Shown here in pieces: positions 40,683-52,605 of a stretch of DNA of 64,000 nucleotides. The position numbers and the translations under genes are program-made. Numbering within the stretch: the stretch's first letter is position 1; each line of letters begins with the position of its first letter. The notes under the pieces were generated by a model that was not told the DNA's origin, did no database searches, and was given only the letters and a program-made list of their open reading frames with translations. Location: positions 31,459,001 to 31,523,000 of the forward strand of contig NC_091665.1 in the NCBI RefSeq assembly GCF_042453785.1, in the 5' to 3' direction. Source of the stretch: Malus domestica (Eukaryota; Streptophyta; Magnoliopsida; Rosales; Rosaceae).

Positions 40683-42032
40683 TGTTGGAAAATAGTTATT
40701 TATTTAGTGTTTAGATATGGGTTTAGCCCATTAGAATTAGGTTTTCGTTTCCTTGCTTATTAAGAACTAAGGTTAGTTTATTATAAATAGAGAACTTTGT
40801 TATTCAGAAATTTTAAATCATTCACAATGTAGCCTCTTGGAGTTTAATAGCCGTTTCGGCATTCTCGTTTATTTAATAATATTATATTTTGTAGTTTTGT
40901 TCGTAGTGCACTCTAATAATCAACTTGGTATCAGAGCATATTCGATCCGTCGGGATTGATCTGTTCTTGGTGGTATCAATTTATTTTTCAGTCGCCGGAT
41001 ATCAGTTCAGTTGTAATTTGTTTTATCTTTGTACCTAGATTAGGGTTTTGTCGTTGAAAAAAAAACACAAAAATTGAACTCATTATTGCACCAAGCCATC
41101 GGAGCCTTAATCCGTTGTTTACTGCTGTGTGATCCCATGGTTTCGAACTGCTGCTGCCTTGAACCTATGCATCAGCGTCCGCCCCTGCACCGTATCTGCC
41201 CCACACCGTCGTTGTTGCTCGACCCGAGAACACCAAACTCGGATTGAGTTCGTCCTTGCCTTGTACTCTACCGCAGAATGTCATCGCCAAAAGAAAAAAT
41301 TGGAAATTGGTTGAGATTTTGGCCCACACACGGGAAAAGTTAAAATAAATAAATAAAAGAGCTAAAGAAGAGAAGGAAAAAAAAAAACAAAAAAAAAAGG
41401 AAAAGTTGGCTGTTTGTTTTGGCCCACACGGTTGATGTAAGAATGGTTATTGTTGAGCTTGGAAATCTCCTGGTTGCCCACCACCACGACGATCACTTGG
41501 ACTGATGACCATTCAAGTGGCGTTGTGTACTTGGTTTTTAATTGGATCTTCAACCGGAATCTACTTGCTTGCTTGTTTGCTTGGATTGTTTGTTTGCTCG
41601 CTTGATTGCCTGCTTGCCTATCCGTCTAATGAAACTTGTCTTGTCGTGTCTGTCTAACGAAACTTACTTTGTTGTGTCCGCCTAATGGAACTTGCCAGCT
41701 TGACTTGTTGTGTTCGCCTAACGAAGCTTGCATCCGCATCTACTTGTTGGCAAACTCATGACGTGTACCGCCATGAGTTTGACGGGAGGTGTTGGAAAAT
41801 ATTTATTTATTTAGTGTTTGGATTTGGGTTTAGCCCATTAGAATTAGGTTTTCGTTTCTTTGCTTATTAGGGACTAATGTTAGTTTATTATAAATAGAGA
41901 ACTTTGTTATTTAGAGATATTAAGTCGTTCAAAATGTAGCATCTTAGAGTTTTGTAGCCGTTTTGGCATTCTCGTTTATTTAATAATATTCTATTTTAAA
42001 GTTTTGTTCGTAACGCACTCTGATATTCAACT
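40683..42032 (+). mobile_element. complete TRIM retrotransposon
   Basis: Two 243 bp terminal repeats (40683-40925 and 41790-42032) share most positions and start TGTTGGAAAATA. The primer-binding site TGGTATCAGAGC (40926-40937), complementary to the initiator tRNA-Met 3' end, directly follows the left repeat. The purine tract GACGGGAGG (41781-41789) directly precedes the right one. A 5 bp duplication CATTA brackets the element (40678-40682 and 42033-42037). The 864 bp interior encodes no gag or pol, so replication would depend on another element. The repeats end CAACT rather than the usual CA. Confidence 0.9.
41622..41736 (+). repeat. tandem repeats inside the TRIM
   Basis: Four imperfect units led by CCGTCTAATGAAACTTG begin near 41622, 41650, 41678 and 41714 (spacing 28, 28 and 36 bp). 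Upstream lies a run of GCTTGCTTGTTTGCTTG-type short repeats. They occupy the right half of the TRIM interior. Confidence 0.65.
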
Positions 42033-42037
42033 CATTA

Positions 42038-43690
42038 TTATTAGCTCATTATGAGGCTAAGTCCACCCTCTTTCATTTGTATAGATAATGTAGTTCGTTT
42101 GAAAAAAATAAAACACTTCACATGGAATGGTTTGGCGCATGAAAGTGAAAGCCCTTGCTTTTTTGCTTTCTCTTTGACAAATCATTGCTGGTTGGCAAGA
42201 GGGATTGGAAAACGGTGTGTCAAGACTCAAGTGGCAATACTCTTAATTGAGAAGTTGATTGATGGCGTAAATCGAGACTTTCATCCATTTCATGTTTATT
42301 TATCAGAAAATGTCACCGACATTATTTTTTTAGATTATATTTTGTAAATTACGTGATATTACAATTATGTATTATAAATATAGTTTATAAAAAGAGTCTC
42401 TTTAATAATTTGTATTGAAATTATTAATGACGTTTTATCACAACGACGAAAAACAATTATGCACATGTAATCTTGTGCATATTCCATGGCCACCGATTCT
42501 TTTTATCTAAACAACTAACTATCTAATTCATAAATTTTATCATTCGACTTAAAAAATTAATATACTATAAGCACCCCACTCAAATTCCTAATCGAACAAT
42601 ATATCATTTATCATGAAAACTTTTCTCGTATCGTGTATAGATTTCATTAAAATGAAGTGGGTTTGGTAATTTACCAAGAAACTAAAGTTGGTAGGTAATT
42701 TACCATCAAGCTTAAGTGGTAGGATTATCAATTGACATTTTCATGTATGACATGATTATGAAATTAGAATTCATCGCAACTTTACCTTAATACCCTTAAC
42801 TATTAGGCAGCGTTTGGTACGTAAACAGGACGGAATGAAGTGGAAAGTTATCTTTCATAAAAAATTCAATGTTTCGACTTTCTCTCTCTAAATCGATGTG
42901 CTTAACATAAATGCTATGATAAATTAGGTCTATTCATCATAGTTGGGTTCAATCTTCTCCGATCCTCCTCCTCTTAATAGTTAATTATTTAACCTAGTTA
43001 CGCTATCGTTTATAAAAATAAAATAAAAAACGACATTTCGATTATGGTCAATTTAACGGTTAGTCATAACTAAAAGTGCTTACTTCGTTGCTCGTTCTTG
43101 TAGTGAAGTCTGTTATGCTGTTCTCGGAAACCAAAGAAAGGCTTCATCCTGGAGACCTGCGCATATAGATCATAAGCAAAAGAAAATTCACTTACTTTTC
43201 CACTTTGTAATTCTGCATAATCTAAAATTTGACATGCAACAACCAACATCTTTCCAATTTCACAAATTAATTAACTGTTAATGCACCAAATTAATTTGAT
43301 AAATTTCCCAATCTGAACAATTGCAATTTCTTTCTTTCTAATCATGAAAACAAAAACAGAAGAAGAAAACTTTACTTGCATGAAGAAAAAAAAAAGAGAT
43401 AACAAAGAAAGTTGCTTACTGCGAAAAGCAAGATGTCCCAGTAGTTTTGTTTTATTGATCACTAACTTGGTGTTTGTTTCTCGGGAAAAAGAGGTGAGAA
43501 AATTGTTGAAAAGGGATGGGAAATCCACATCTAAAACAAGAAACCCACATGCAAGACAGAGAGACAAAAAATCACATACCAGAAGGCAAGGGGCATGCTC
43601 TGGTGTTGTGTACTCGATCAGCAGGCATCTGGTTTTCGAGTCCCTTGGGTATTCATCTGGTGGTTGTCACATTTGGTGAAGTCGGTATCA
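42038..43690. other. AT-rich intergenic sequence without a gene
   Basis: Beyond the tail of the split SINE nothing recognisable is encoded. A phrase near 42809-42850 (TTTGGTACGTAAACAGGACG) is like the end of a common plant inverted-repeat element, but no partner end was found. Confidence 0.5.
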
Positions 43691-43699
43691 AGGGAGAGC

Positions 43700-44490
43700 T
43701 TTGATTTGGTTTTAGTTCTGATGCGGCATATTTGGAAGGCTCGATCGGAATGAATTTTTATGGAAGGGAGCGGCCTTACCACCGGCGGAAATTCAACTTC
43801 AAGCTCAAGCATGGCTGCTTGAATATAAGAAATGGAATGAGGTAAAGCCTAAGTCTATGTCTATCCCAGCCGAAGTTCAGAGATGGAAGTGGCCTGAGGA
43901 AGGTTGGATTAAATGTAATTTTGGTGGTGCTTGGGATGAAATGGGGGCTGTGGGAGGCGTTGGGATGGTGGTTAGGAATGCGGAAGGGAATTCTTGGCAG
44001 CTTCTGCATTTAAGTTCGATGGCATCACTACGCCGTTACTGGCCGAGGTGACTGCTGCTCGTGAAGCAGCTTTGTTTCCGCAACAATGGCCCGCTGCAGA
44101 TGTGGAGATGGAGGGGGATGCCCTTATGGTTGTTTCGGCAATCCTACTCAAGGTCACGCCCAATAATGGTCCTTTTGGACACCTACACGGAGGATTCTAC
44201 AAAATGTTGGACTACTTTCGTCCCAAGGGATGCCAATAAAGTGGCTCATCGCCTATCTAGGTTAGGCCTAACTTTAGCTCACCGTATCTTAGTTCGAAGA
44301 CCTTCCTGATGTAATTTTATATTTTTTATTAAAGGATAATATTAACCGTTAAGTTATTAGGTACATGATACTTTTTTTTCGTTCAACCGGGTTAAAATCT
44401 CTGGTAAAATTTTTATCGAGGCCCCGCCCCTCTTTGTTAGTTTTCTTCCCTATTCAATAAATATCTTAAGACTTGAAAAAGAAAAAAAAA
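43700..44490 (+). pseudogene. LINE 3' remnant with RNase H-like (RVT_3) domain
   Basis: A conceptual reading across three frames gives the succession WPEEGWIKCNFGGAWDE (about 43893), GGVGMVVRNAEG, then in a second frame LLAEVTAAREAALF, then in a third VPRDANKVAHRLSRLGL (to the stop near 44309). This is the order of an RNase H domain at the C-terminus of plant LINE polyproteins. At least two frameshifts break it. The tail after the stop ends in an A-rich stretch near 44475-44490, as expected for a LINE 3' end. It lies only about 220 bp upstream of the STK19 start codon, so its tail may have become part of that gene's promoter. Confidence 0.7.
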
Positions 44491-44636
44491 CGGTTAGTCA
44501 TATGGCGCGCGGTTAAAACGGTCAAAAAAACAAGAAAAAACCAAACCTTACGAACCTTCTTCCAACGGACATAACATAAGCAAGCACGCCAAAAAGCTTC
44601 AGACTTTACGCAAACCCCCAAAATTAGACAAATTCG

Positions 44637-44650
44637 ATTTAGGGTTTTTT
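44637..44650 (+). promoter_or_regulatory. telo-box-like element before STK19
   Basis: TTTAGGGTTTTTT contains the reverse complement of AAACCCTAAA, 60 bp upstream of the STK19 ATG. Telo-boxes mark many plant genes active in dividing cells. Function here is inferred. Confidence 0.4.
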
Positions 44651-44707
44651 TCTAATTTTCCCCTAAGTCCCCAAATCGAATCTCAAATCCTACCCATAAG
44701 CAAAAAG

Positions 44708-47292
44708 ATGGCGACTATTTCAGATTCTTTGAAAGGTAAAAAACGCCCGCGAGAGACAGACGCTGAAGCCGCAACCGGCGACTTCGATCAAATTCTATCA
44801 CTAGGTATATTCTCACTGATTTCACTAAAAGGAATGAAAATTTATATAATTTACACTTTTAATTGATGATTTTCCGGTATTTGAATATCTGGGAAATGTT
44901 CTCTTGCATATGGGTAGTTAATATTAATCAGAAATTTTAATTTTTGGGGAAATGCAGAGGAAAATCTTACATTCAGCGACACGTTGGTGGCGCTTCGGAT
45001 AATGCGAGCTCAGTTTCCGAACAACGAAAAGGTTAGGATTGTAAATTTTCGATTTTGATATGATTATTTTTTCAAGTTTCAGATTTCACAAGCTGCTGAG
45101 TTGATTGAATAGTTGTGAATTTGTTGTTGTTCTTCTTGTTCCCCTAGTGTTTGATACTGTTCACAGTAGTGGTTAGTCAGTTATATTCGTTGGGGGTAAT
45201 TTAATTTTTGTTTTCTGAATACGGTTAGTTTGATTCATGCCTTTTGTTCAGGTAACGGTTCAGCCTTTCATTTTGCGGTCACAGCTGTATAGCAGTGTGG
45301 AGGATCGAACACAAGTGGACCGGGATCTAGAGGTCTGTGAGAACTTGAAAGAAGATAACTGGAAATGTGTTTGAATACATATTTAATCTGTTTTTTCTGA
45401 CAAGAGTTAATTATGTTGCTGTGAACCCCTTTTGCTCATGAATTGAATCAGTGGTCTTAGTTATTGATCGGGACATATGGAAGTTATTCTAAAATTTGTC
45501 ATATATTTGTATTTTTTATGGAGAACATGTGATTCCCAAGTTTAAAGTGGACACCTTTTTTTTTATCTTCAGCGATGGTAGAATTTGATTCTAGGTGCTT
45601 GGAACAATGTCGCTTTAAGATAGTTGGCACCTCCGGCGTTCAGGAGTTTCTTATGACTAATCTTGGTTACTTTTATTTTCTTGTGCAGACTCTAAAAAGA
45701 GAGAAAGTGCTACGGGTTTTTAAATTAAATACTGGACAAGACGATCATGCAATAATGTTTTTGGATGACTATTTTCGCCAGGTTTGTTTACATGAGTTTT
45801 TAGATGATTATTCAGTAGCATGATTGCATTTTATCTTATATTTTCTTAGTGAGATGGAAAAAGTTGATGAACTTCTTCTGTCTGTATATATATGTAGATG
45901 GAAAAAGTTGTGAAAAGATTCGAAGAAAAGGACGAAGATATTGTTGAAGTTTTTAAGTGGTTTAAATCACACGTTATTGATTGCAAGCTTGAACCCAGTA
46001 TTGGACATCAAGATCTTGTGAGTGATTGGAATATCAAACCACCTGGAACTTGTATTTGTTTTCATCTCTGTTTATTGATTTTTTTTACCCTTAAAATAGT
46101 GCTGTATCTATGTACTTCTCGGAGTTGAAGGGTTCTTTTAAAGCACTATAATGTGCTAAAACAAAATAATGATTGAACAAGTCACTCTTTAGATACAATA
46201 CAATAAATTACAATCCAACTGAAAAATTGTTTGCCACAGTGTACATTATTATCTCGTGGAGGAAAGGTGGAGGATGAACACATCTCCCTTTTGATCAATT
46301 CTGGCCTTCTTGTAAGTGAACTTTTACTTATTCATTAGTATATTATGTTGCAGCTGTTTTAATTCCCTCATTGATTATGGTATGTTCTGTGGTAATGTTG
46401 TCTGCTTAGTCGGAAACTAGTGAAATAGTTTACACTAAACATGATTTGATTACATCTTTCCTCTTAAAGTTTATTATGCAGCTCCTTTTACAGGGAATGC
46501 TTCCCCTTAGTTCTTTTTATTGGGTTCCTTTTGAATATCTTTTATGATGTCCAGCTTTCTAACTATGGAATCTACTTCTAGACTCGTCAACTTATTGATC
46601 CAAACGTTTACTGGTTCGCAATTCCAAATATTGGTTCAGTACTAAAAGGCCTCTCTCAGGTATATAATCAATTTCTCACTGTATATTTGTAGATTAAATT
46701 CACTGATCTTTTGCAATTTGTACCTCATGTAAAAGTTAAGGTATTTATCCGACTGGAAGTTTTCACCCTTGATATAAGGTTAACTTTGTATATTTGTATA
46801 TTAAATTCACTGAAGACATATATGCATCTTTTGCAATTTATAGCTCATGTAAAAGTTTAGGTTTTTATCCGACTGGAAGTTTTCACCCTTGATATAAGGT
46901 TAACTTTGTAAACTCTTAGGCTGCTAGATTAGAGACATAGCAATTGGCACCTGAGTATTGGATGTTAGCTTTGAGATTTTGAAATACCATGGCCATTCAA
47001 CACTTAGGGAGATTGAGTTTTATCTGGCATTTTCCTGCAAATTTTTAAGTTTGAACAGGAAAATTGTCCAAATTTTGAATCACGTGTTCTCTTTGTTCAG
47101 GGAAGAAAGGAAGTTCTCTCTCTTCTAAACCGGAGGAGATACAAAGAAATGATGATGGCCCCTTTAGAGAAGAAGGCTCTTCGATTTTCTCCGCTTGATA
47201 TGAGATTTCACCTCCGTGATCTGATAGGCTCAGGCCATCTCAAAACTTCCAAGACACCGACAGGCTTAGTTGTTCGAGTCTCAAAAGATTGA
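44708..47292 (+). CDS. STK19 homologue (winged-helix protein)
   Basis: Eight coding segments: 44708-44804, 44958-45031, 45252-45332, 45689-45781, 45898-46017, 46240-46311, 46582-46659, 47101-47292; total 807 nt (268 aa), in frame with GT-AG introns. Diagnostic similarity to human STK19 lies in FILRSQLYSSVEDRTQVDRDL (residues about 63-83), RVFKLNTGQDDHAIMFLDDY, the segment HISLLINSGLLT, YWFAIPNIGSVLKGLSQGRK and the C-terminal FHLRDLIGSGHL. The name says kinase, but no kinase motif is present; STK19 is built from winged-helix domains that bind DNA. Recent human work places it in transcription-coupled repair with CSB and TFIIH. A role in plants is inference. The basic KGKKRPRE near the N-terminus could be a nuclear signal. 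Confidence 0.9.
46681..46910 (+). repeat. tandem duplication in STK19 intron 7
   Basis: Two imperfect units of about 107 and 123 bp (46681-46787 and 46788-46910) share TATCCGACTGGAAGTTTTCA and TTGATATAAGGTTAACTTTG. The second carries an extra ACATATATGCATC-like insert. It lies wholly inside the intron. Confidence 0.8.
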
Positions 47293-48344
47293 AGAAAAAG
47301 GAATAGTAGGAGCAGCCCCGTTGATTAATAAGATTGTTGTGCTTCTCGTGGCTGTCTATGTTATTATAGGTACAGTGATGCAGGCTTTGAAGTGATTGCC
47401 TTACAGCGCTGAACATATGGTCTACTAGTTACATGACCAAAATTTTTGCAGGTCGTCCGATGTGGATGAACAAAGACATCGTATCAGCGAACCGACCCAA
47501 CCCAAAAGCCTAAGCATAAAGGATAGAAGATCTGCTAGGTCTTGCTTATTCCTTTTAATCTGTTATTTCCTCAGTCTACAGCATCCATGTGAATTCATGC
47601 TTAATTCATTTCCTCTGATATGATTATCGATATTCTGTAATACGTCGTACTTGAAAGCACAGTAGGTTACTGCAATACAGTAGAATACACCAGGAGCTCC
47701 GTTTGTTACACATCTCGCTGCTATTACCGAACTACTACCTACGATGCTTTATCCCAGTAGTTCTATTATTTAAAGCTCCGGATGGCTATATTTTCAACAG
47801 ACCTCAGTCGAACATTGGCATCACATTCTCCATGGAATTCCACCATAAACCAACCACTGCAATGCCACCACCATCCCAACCCTTGCATATCTCTGGTGAG
47901 GCTTGATGCCAAATAGAACTACCAGGTGTGTAAGTCAATTTGTTCAGGAAGAAAAGGCCGCGCCATGCCTCTCTGAATCTCAACATGCTGCTATTCAGTT
48001 TTCACCAAAACCTCATCTTTCTTCGGAGTATGTCGGATGTCGAGGCAGCGGAGCTGTCGCAGATGATCTGAAAGCACCTGGTCCGACTTCGAGATACAAC
48101 AGTTGGCGACATACTCCATCGTTTTAATATTTCAAGTAGTTTAACATGCTAGACTTAGCAGGCTGGGGCAGGTGAGCTGATAACCTTCCATATCCTGCTT
48201 TTGTGTAATTGAAATCTGGGCTTTTTCCCAAGAATCTCATTTGTCACTTCTTTATCCAATTCGATGTGAATCACAACAAATGGAGAAAGACTAATATTAG
48301 CTGTAGGACCAATAAAAAAACCGACAATATGTATTAGATACTAT

Positions 48345-48509
48345 TAGAGGTCGCACTTGGTGCGATGGCAAGTGCCTTCGCCCATGAGCGGTAGGTTTCG
48401 GGTTCGAGACTTGGGAGTAGCCTCTCCATAAATGGGGGTAAGGCTAGCCGACATTCACCTCTCCCAGACCCTGCGTAAAGCGGGAGCCTTGTGCACTGGG
48501 TACGACCTT
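48345..48509 (+). mobile_element. Au-like SINE with 17 bp target duplication
   Basis: A tRNA-derived head with B-box GGGTTCGAGAC (about 48399) is followed by the body GTAAAGCGGGAGCCTTGTGC and the ending GCACTGGGTACGACCTTT, the characteristic 3' end of plant Au SINEs. TATGTATTAGATACTAT occurs exactly at 48328-48344 and 48510-48526 as target duplication. The perfect duplication argues for a fairly recent insertion. Confidence 0.85.
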
Positions 48510-51500
48510 TATGTATTAGATACTATAGATTGACATTAGGTATTAAAAATATTCACCGTTTTGTGGTTCTTTAATTCGTCCTCTACTTTCAAATTTGGCA
48601 AACAAATTTAATTTCTTCCTTCAACGTGACTTCCAATCTAATCCTAGACACTCAAGGAGCCTTTAGAGTTCTTGGGAAACAAGCTTTTTCAAATGATTGT
48701 ACAATTTTGAACAGTTAGGTGTGCTTTTTGTACTTACTAATACATGTTTGGTGATCAAACATGAACGTTTCATGGAAACAGAAAAACCAAGTTAGCGTTT
48801 TAGTGGGTTCTTGCAAACTTGCAGTATTCTGGTGCTGCTTTTGGCTGATTAAATCAATATTTGCATCCTGATTATGACATAATATGAACAGATTAGATTT
48901 AAACTAATCTTTTTCTCATGTTAACATCGGTTGCTACTTCAACTTCAAGAATGGAGATATTCTCGACGTAATTTGAGAGGGTCAATTATATAATCTTGAT
49001 CGTTAATCATGTTTGAGGATCGAAATACACAAGATTCTATTATTGTGTCCATGCTAGTTTAAGAAATATGTTATTAGATACGCGGTCGTGATGCATTTGA
49101 TATTCATACGATTTAGGGTCCATTATGTGTGGATGGATTCCACAAGATTGTGTATTAGTGCATAAATGTAGGCCAATAGCGTACGTATCAGGATTTAGTA
49201 CGCCCTCCCTTTCTTTCTCCACAAGTGACGTAACAGGAAATTTTTTTCTCCTCGTGTACTATATCGTAAACAACTTGTACAAAAATAACTTCTAATGTAG
49301 GATGACCAAAAAAAAAAGTAGGATCGATTTTCATGGAAGCACACAAGGACTAGAATGGAAAGCATGTATCTCTTTTTCCATGCAAAATTGTGTGGAGAGG
49401 GTTAATTTGGTTGGGCCAAGTTTTGGTTCACCTCCAAATCCAGAAAAAAAGTGAATTGGTGCTCATGTCTTTTGCATTTGGCATTGACAAAAGAAATTGG
49501 CTAAGAATTGTCCAATTGAGATTATTTATGTTGGGATGCAATGTTTAATTAATTAAATATCTTTAATTAAGTAACTAGCAGAATCTTTGGTTTACTTGTG
49601 GCAAGGCAATTATTTGGTTAATCTTTACTTTAACAATTTGTGTTTGGATTATAGCCCCTGGATTTGGACCTAATACGCCAGAATTGCCGACATGGGAAAT
49701 TCTTTTGGAGAGATTTAGTGCAAACTTGGACATCAACCGATCATTGTCTTCTTGTCATCCTATTTGTTCCCTTCTGGTTAGAAGATTAACCCTCAAGTTG
49801 AATTGTTTGGACTACAGATCTGCATCTAATTACTTCTTGTTGTTCTTGATTTGGAGATTATTATGATTATTTATTTCCCTAACCACGATTTGGAGATCTT
49901 AGGGACTTGGAAATAAATCACTTAGTGATCAAATAGTTTGACAAAGAACTTCTGACTAGTTAGATTTTTTATATATTAAAAAAAAATTATTATTAAGCTG
50001 ATTCAGTGTAGTGATCCGTGTATCCAATGTTCTGTCTTTGAATTCTCCTCCCTAAATATCACTTGTATTTATTAAAAAAAAACTCTTATAAAGTTTCAAA
50101 TATGACATGTGTACAAATAAATTTAAGAGTAAATTGGTCAAATATAGCTAGGGGGATTATGCCAATTGAAAGAATCGAATCACAAAGCTAAAAGCCCTTG
50201 ACATCACTAATTAAATAATTGAGAATCTTCCAATTAGCAATCTCAGGGTTATATTAATGAGGAGTTAGGAAATGATTCTGATCAGTGGGTCGTATTCAAC
50301 CACAATTTGGGGGTACATTCGTTGTAGGAGTATTTTTGCAAGCTTCCTCCGTTTCAGTAGTTTTCTGCACACTCAATTGATAAATTAATCTCAATATTCT
50401 AGCTTAATTATTCAACTGCAAAATTAGTCATACAAGTAAACTAACCACGTACGGTTCCATTATTAATCAGAATATATAATCGGACACTTTACCTTAAGAT
50501 AGATCTTTGACATGTATGTGACACTTTTTAGATATATCATTAATTTCTTATAGATTAAGACTTCTGAGTACGTAATTGCTATTAACAAACCCTAGAGCTA
50601 GATTGCTCAAAGAAGATAACATGACCACTATGCATGGCAAAACGCAATACCTAAAGAGAGAATCACAATTCATACTAAAAACATAAGATAAACAAAACAT
50701 GGACGAAGTAAAGCTACATGACGACTCATTACAAAAAAAATAGAGAAACTTGCATGCAATCCTTTTTTTTATCTCGCCTCTTTTTAGGCTTGCGTCCAAC
50801 TCATTTCATATAAGTTATTACGTCCAACTCGTTTCATGTTAGTCGTATCTCGATTCGACTCAATAACATAACGATAAGTTGTTCATCAAATGTGATTTCT
50901 CTTCCCTCCAACCTCTCATTTATGGACATGTGTTGTTGTGAGGTGCACTTGGATACAACAGACATGGCTCCCATGCTAAGTAGCTAGCTTCCTCCCAAAC
51001 ATGACCTGAACTGAATGACACATTTTTAGGGTGTAGATTGCTGATTATTTTGGGTGTTGTAGTCCATGCAGGTATGTGCATCAGGTAGCTGGGTTGGAAA
51101 TCCATGTTTGATCGAGCTATCTTTGGTAGAAATAAGTCCGAAAGTGATTATACACTCTGGTCCAAACAAGTTTTATGGTAGTTTTTCCAAAAAAAAAAAA
51201 AGTTTTATGGTAGTGTAGGTCAACACGAATGTGACCAATGAAGAGAATATTTACGTACATGGTTAAAACGTTGATTGCATTAATTGTTCATGCAGACACT
51301 TTTGGACTCAGACTCAGTCTCGGACTTGGACTTGGACTTGGACTTGAAATTGATATAGATTATAACCTTTTCGTGAAGTTAGTATTACTCCTAACATTTA
51401 CTTTGTTTAGTAATTTATAACCTTTTTATAGGATGATGTGAGTTCAGCCATGTATACATGATCGTAAAGTTGAGATTAGGGTTGAGTTATTTATTTGTTT

Positions 51501-51846
51501 ATTTATACCATGATATATTTACGTTGAGGGAGTTCAAGATTTTAGTTAAATCACAAAATGATAACTTTACTAATTCATTTAAGAGAATCTTAGCCTAAAA
51601 GTTTTCAATATCATTAAATCGTGGTACAAAGTGAGAATGTGTTAAGTTCAATTATTTAGCCGTCGGCCCCGCCTAAATTAAGGAGTGTTTGGAACTGATT
51701 CCTTTTTATAATTGTCTTAGTTTTGATTTGTTCATTATTGTCCTCGTTTGTTGCCGTTTTCGTAGTGATGGAAAGGCAAACACGTTTTCAACATTGTCTT
51801 CATTTCTAAATCAATTAAATTGGTCATCGTCCAAAAAAAAAAAAAA

Positions 51847-51997
51847 GGAAAACTAACGAAAAGAGTTTGAAAACTTTGAGTTTTAACCATAATAACAAAA
51901 TAAAGGGTAAAGTGAATAGTACCAGGTGACTTTTTAGTGTAAAAATATGATTTTTCGTTAAAATGAACAGTACCGCAGACTTTTCATTAAAATTCCC
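51847..51997. mobile_element. small MITE family copy C
   Basis: Same orientation as copy A (10535-10684): GAAAACTTTGAGTTTTAACC, then TGACTTTTTAGTGTAAAAAT and AAAATGAACAGTACC. It is flanked by runs of A on both sides. Confidence 0.65.
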
Positions 51998-52385
51998 AAA
52001 AAAAAAAAAAAATTGATCAATTGTATCCGCTTAACATAACTAGATTTCATCACCAACTTGAATCTAGATCCTCTCTTCTTCTTCTTTTCCTGGTTTACTT
52101 GAATTGATGAAGCTAAATTCCTTCACCCGTATATAAAAAGAAAAACATTATTTCAGTTAAACTGAATAGTCCTTGCTAATTAGGGTTTAATAAATAGTAG
52201 ATGCCATTTGCAAGTGATTCTTTACCACAATGAAGAAAATGTTGCATTACGGCGTCCTAATCTCATATCTAATCTAACAAAATATTTTGTGTGACAAAAC
52301 AGAAATAAAAGATGCCATGGCAAGAATTTATTAATGCAATTAGTGGTGGAGTTCTACTAATTAATTAATTAGTGGCCAAGAAAGT

Positions 52386-52605
52386 GATGAGGATCCCATA
52401 CGGATTCAAATGGTGAGGATCCTAAGGATCCTCATATTCTAACCGTTTATCGTATATCGTACAGTTAATTTTCATCAGTTACTATTTGTATTTAATTTTA
52501 AATAATAAAATTTAAATAATTTTTAACCGCACGATATACGATGAACGGTTAGAATATAATGATCACTAGGATTCCCACCATTTGAATCCGGATGGGATCC
52601 TCATC
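52386..52605. mobile_element. Mutator-like MITE with 10 bp target duplication
   Basis: Starts GATGAGGATCCCATACGG and ends with the near complement (CCGGATGGGATCCTCATC). The arms pair for about 75 bp, including GGATTCAAATGGTG and ATTCTAACCGTT. The exact 10 bp repeat CCAAGAAAGT flanks it at 52376-52385 and 52606-52615. Confidence 0.85.

Larger units (their letters stand above)
40230..42110 (+). mobile_element. SINE-like repeat split by three insertions
   Basis: The pieces 40230-40259, 40468-40495, 40676-40682 and 42038-42110, read in order and skipping one copy of each target duplication, follow the SINE-like repeat at 13700-13866. Shared landmarks are the box around TTTGATTCTCATC / TTCGATTATTGC, then AACCACATTATT / AACTACATTATT, then ATGAGGCTAAGTCC / GTAAGGTTTAACTC, and the terminal TAGATAATG with A tail. 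The interruptions are the MITEs at 40260-40458 and 40496-40666 and the TRIM at 40683-42032. Confidence 0.65.
47293..52385. other. gene-poor intergenic region, left part
   Basis: Contains the STK19 3' UTR and then no supported gene. Open frames at 47703-48127 on the plus strand have no recognisable motif and are interrupted. Recognised repeats are the SINE (48345-48509), a MITE (51847-51997) and a small hexamer repeat of GGACTT near 51321-51345. A duplication of CGTCCAACTC-TTTCAT occurs at about 50793-50840. Confidence 0.55.

Noticed and set aside
47703-48127. Open frames downstream of STK19 as a possible extra gene
   Set aside because: No motif, no splice-supported continuation, and frames end quickly on both strands; more likely 3' UTR and intergenic DNA.
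48345-48509. tRNA gene
   Set aside because: The tRNA-like boxes belong to an Au-type SINE; there is no cloverleaf, and the 17 bp target duplication shows a retroposon.
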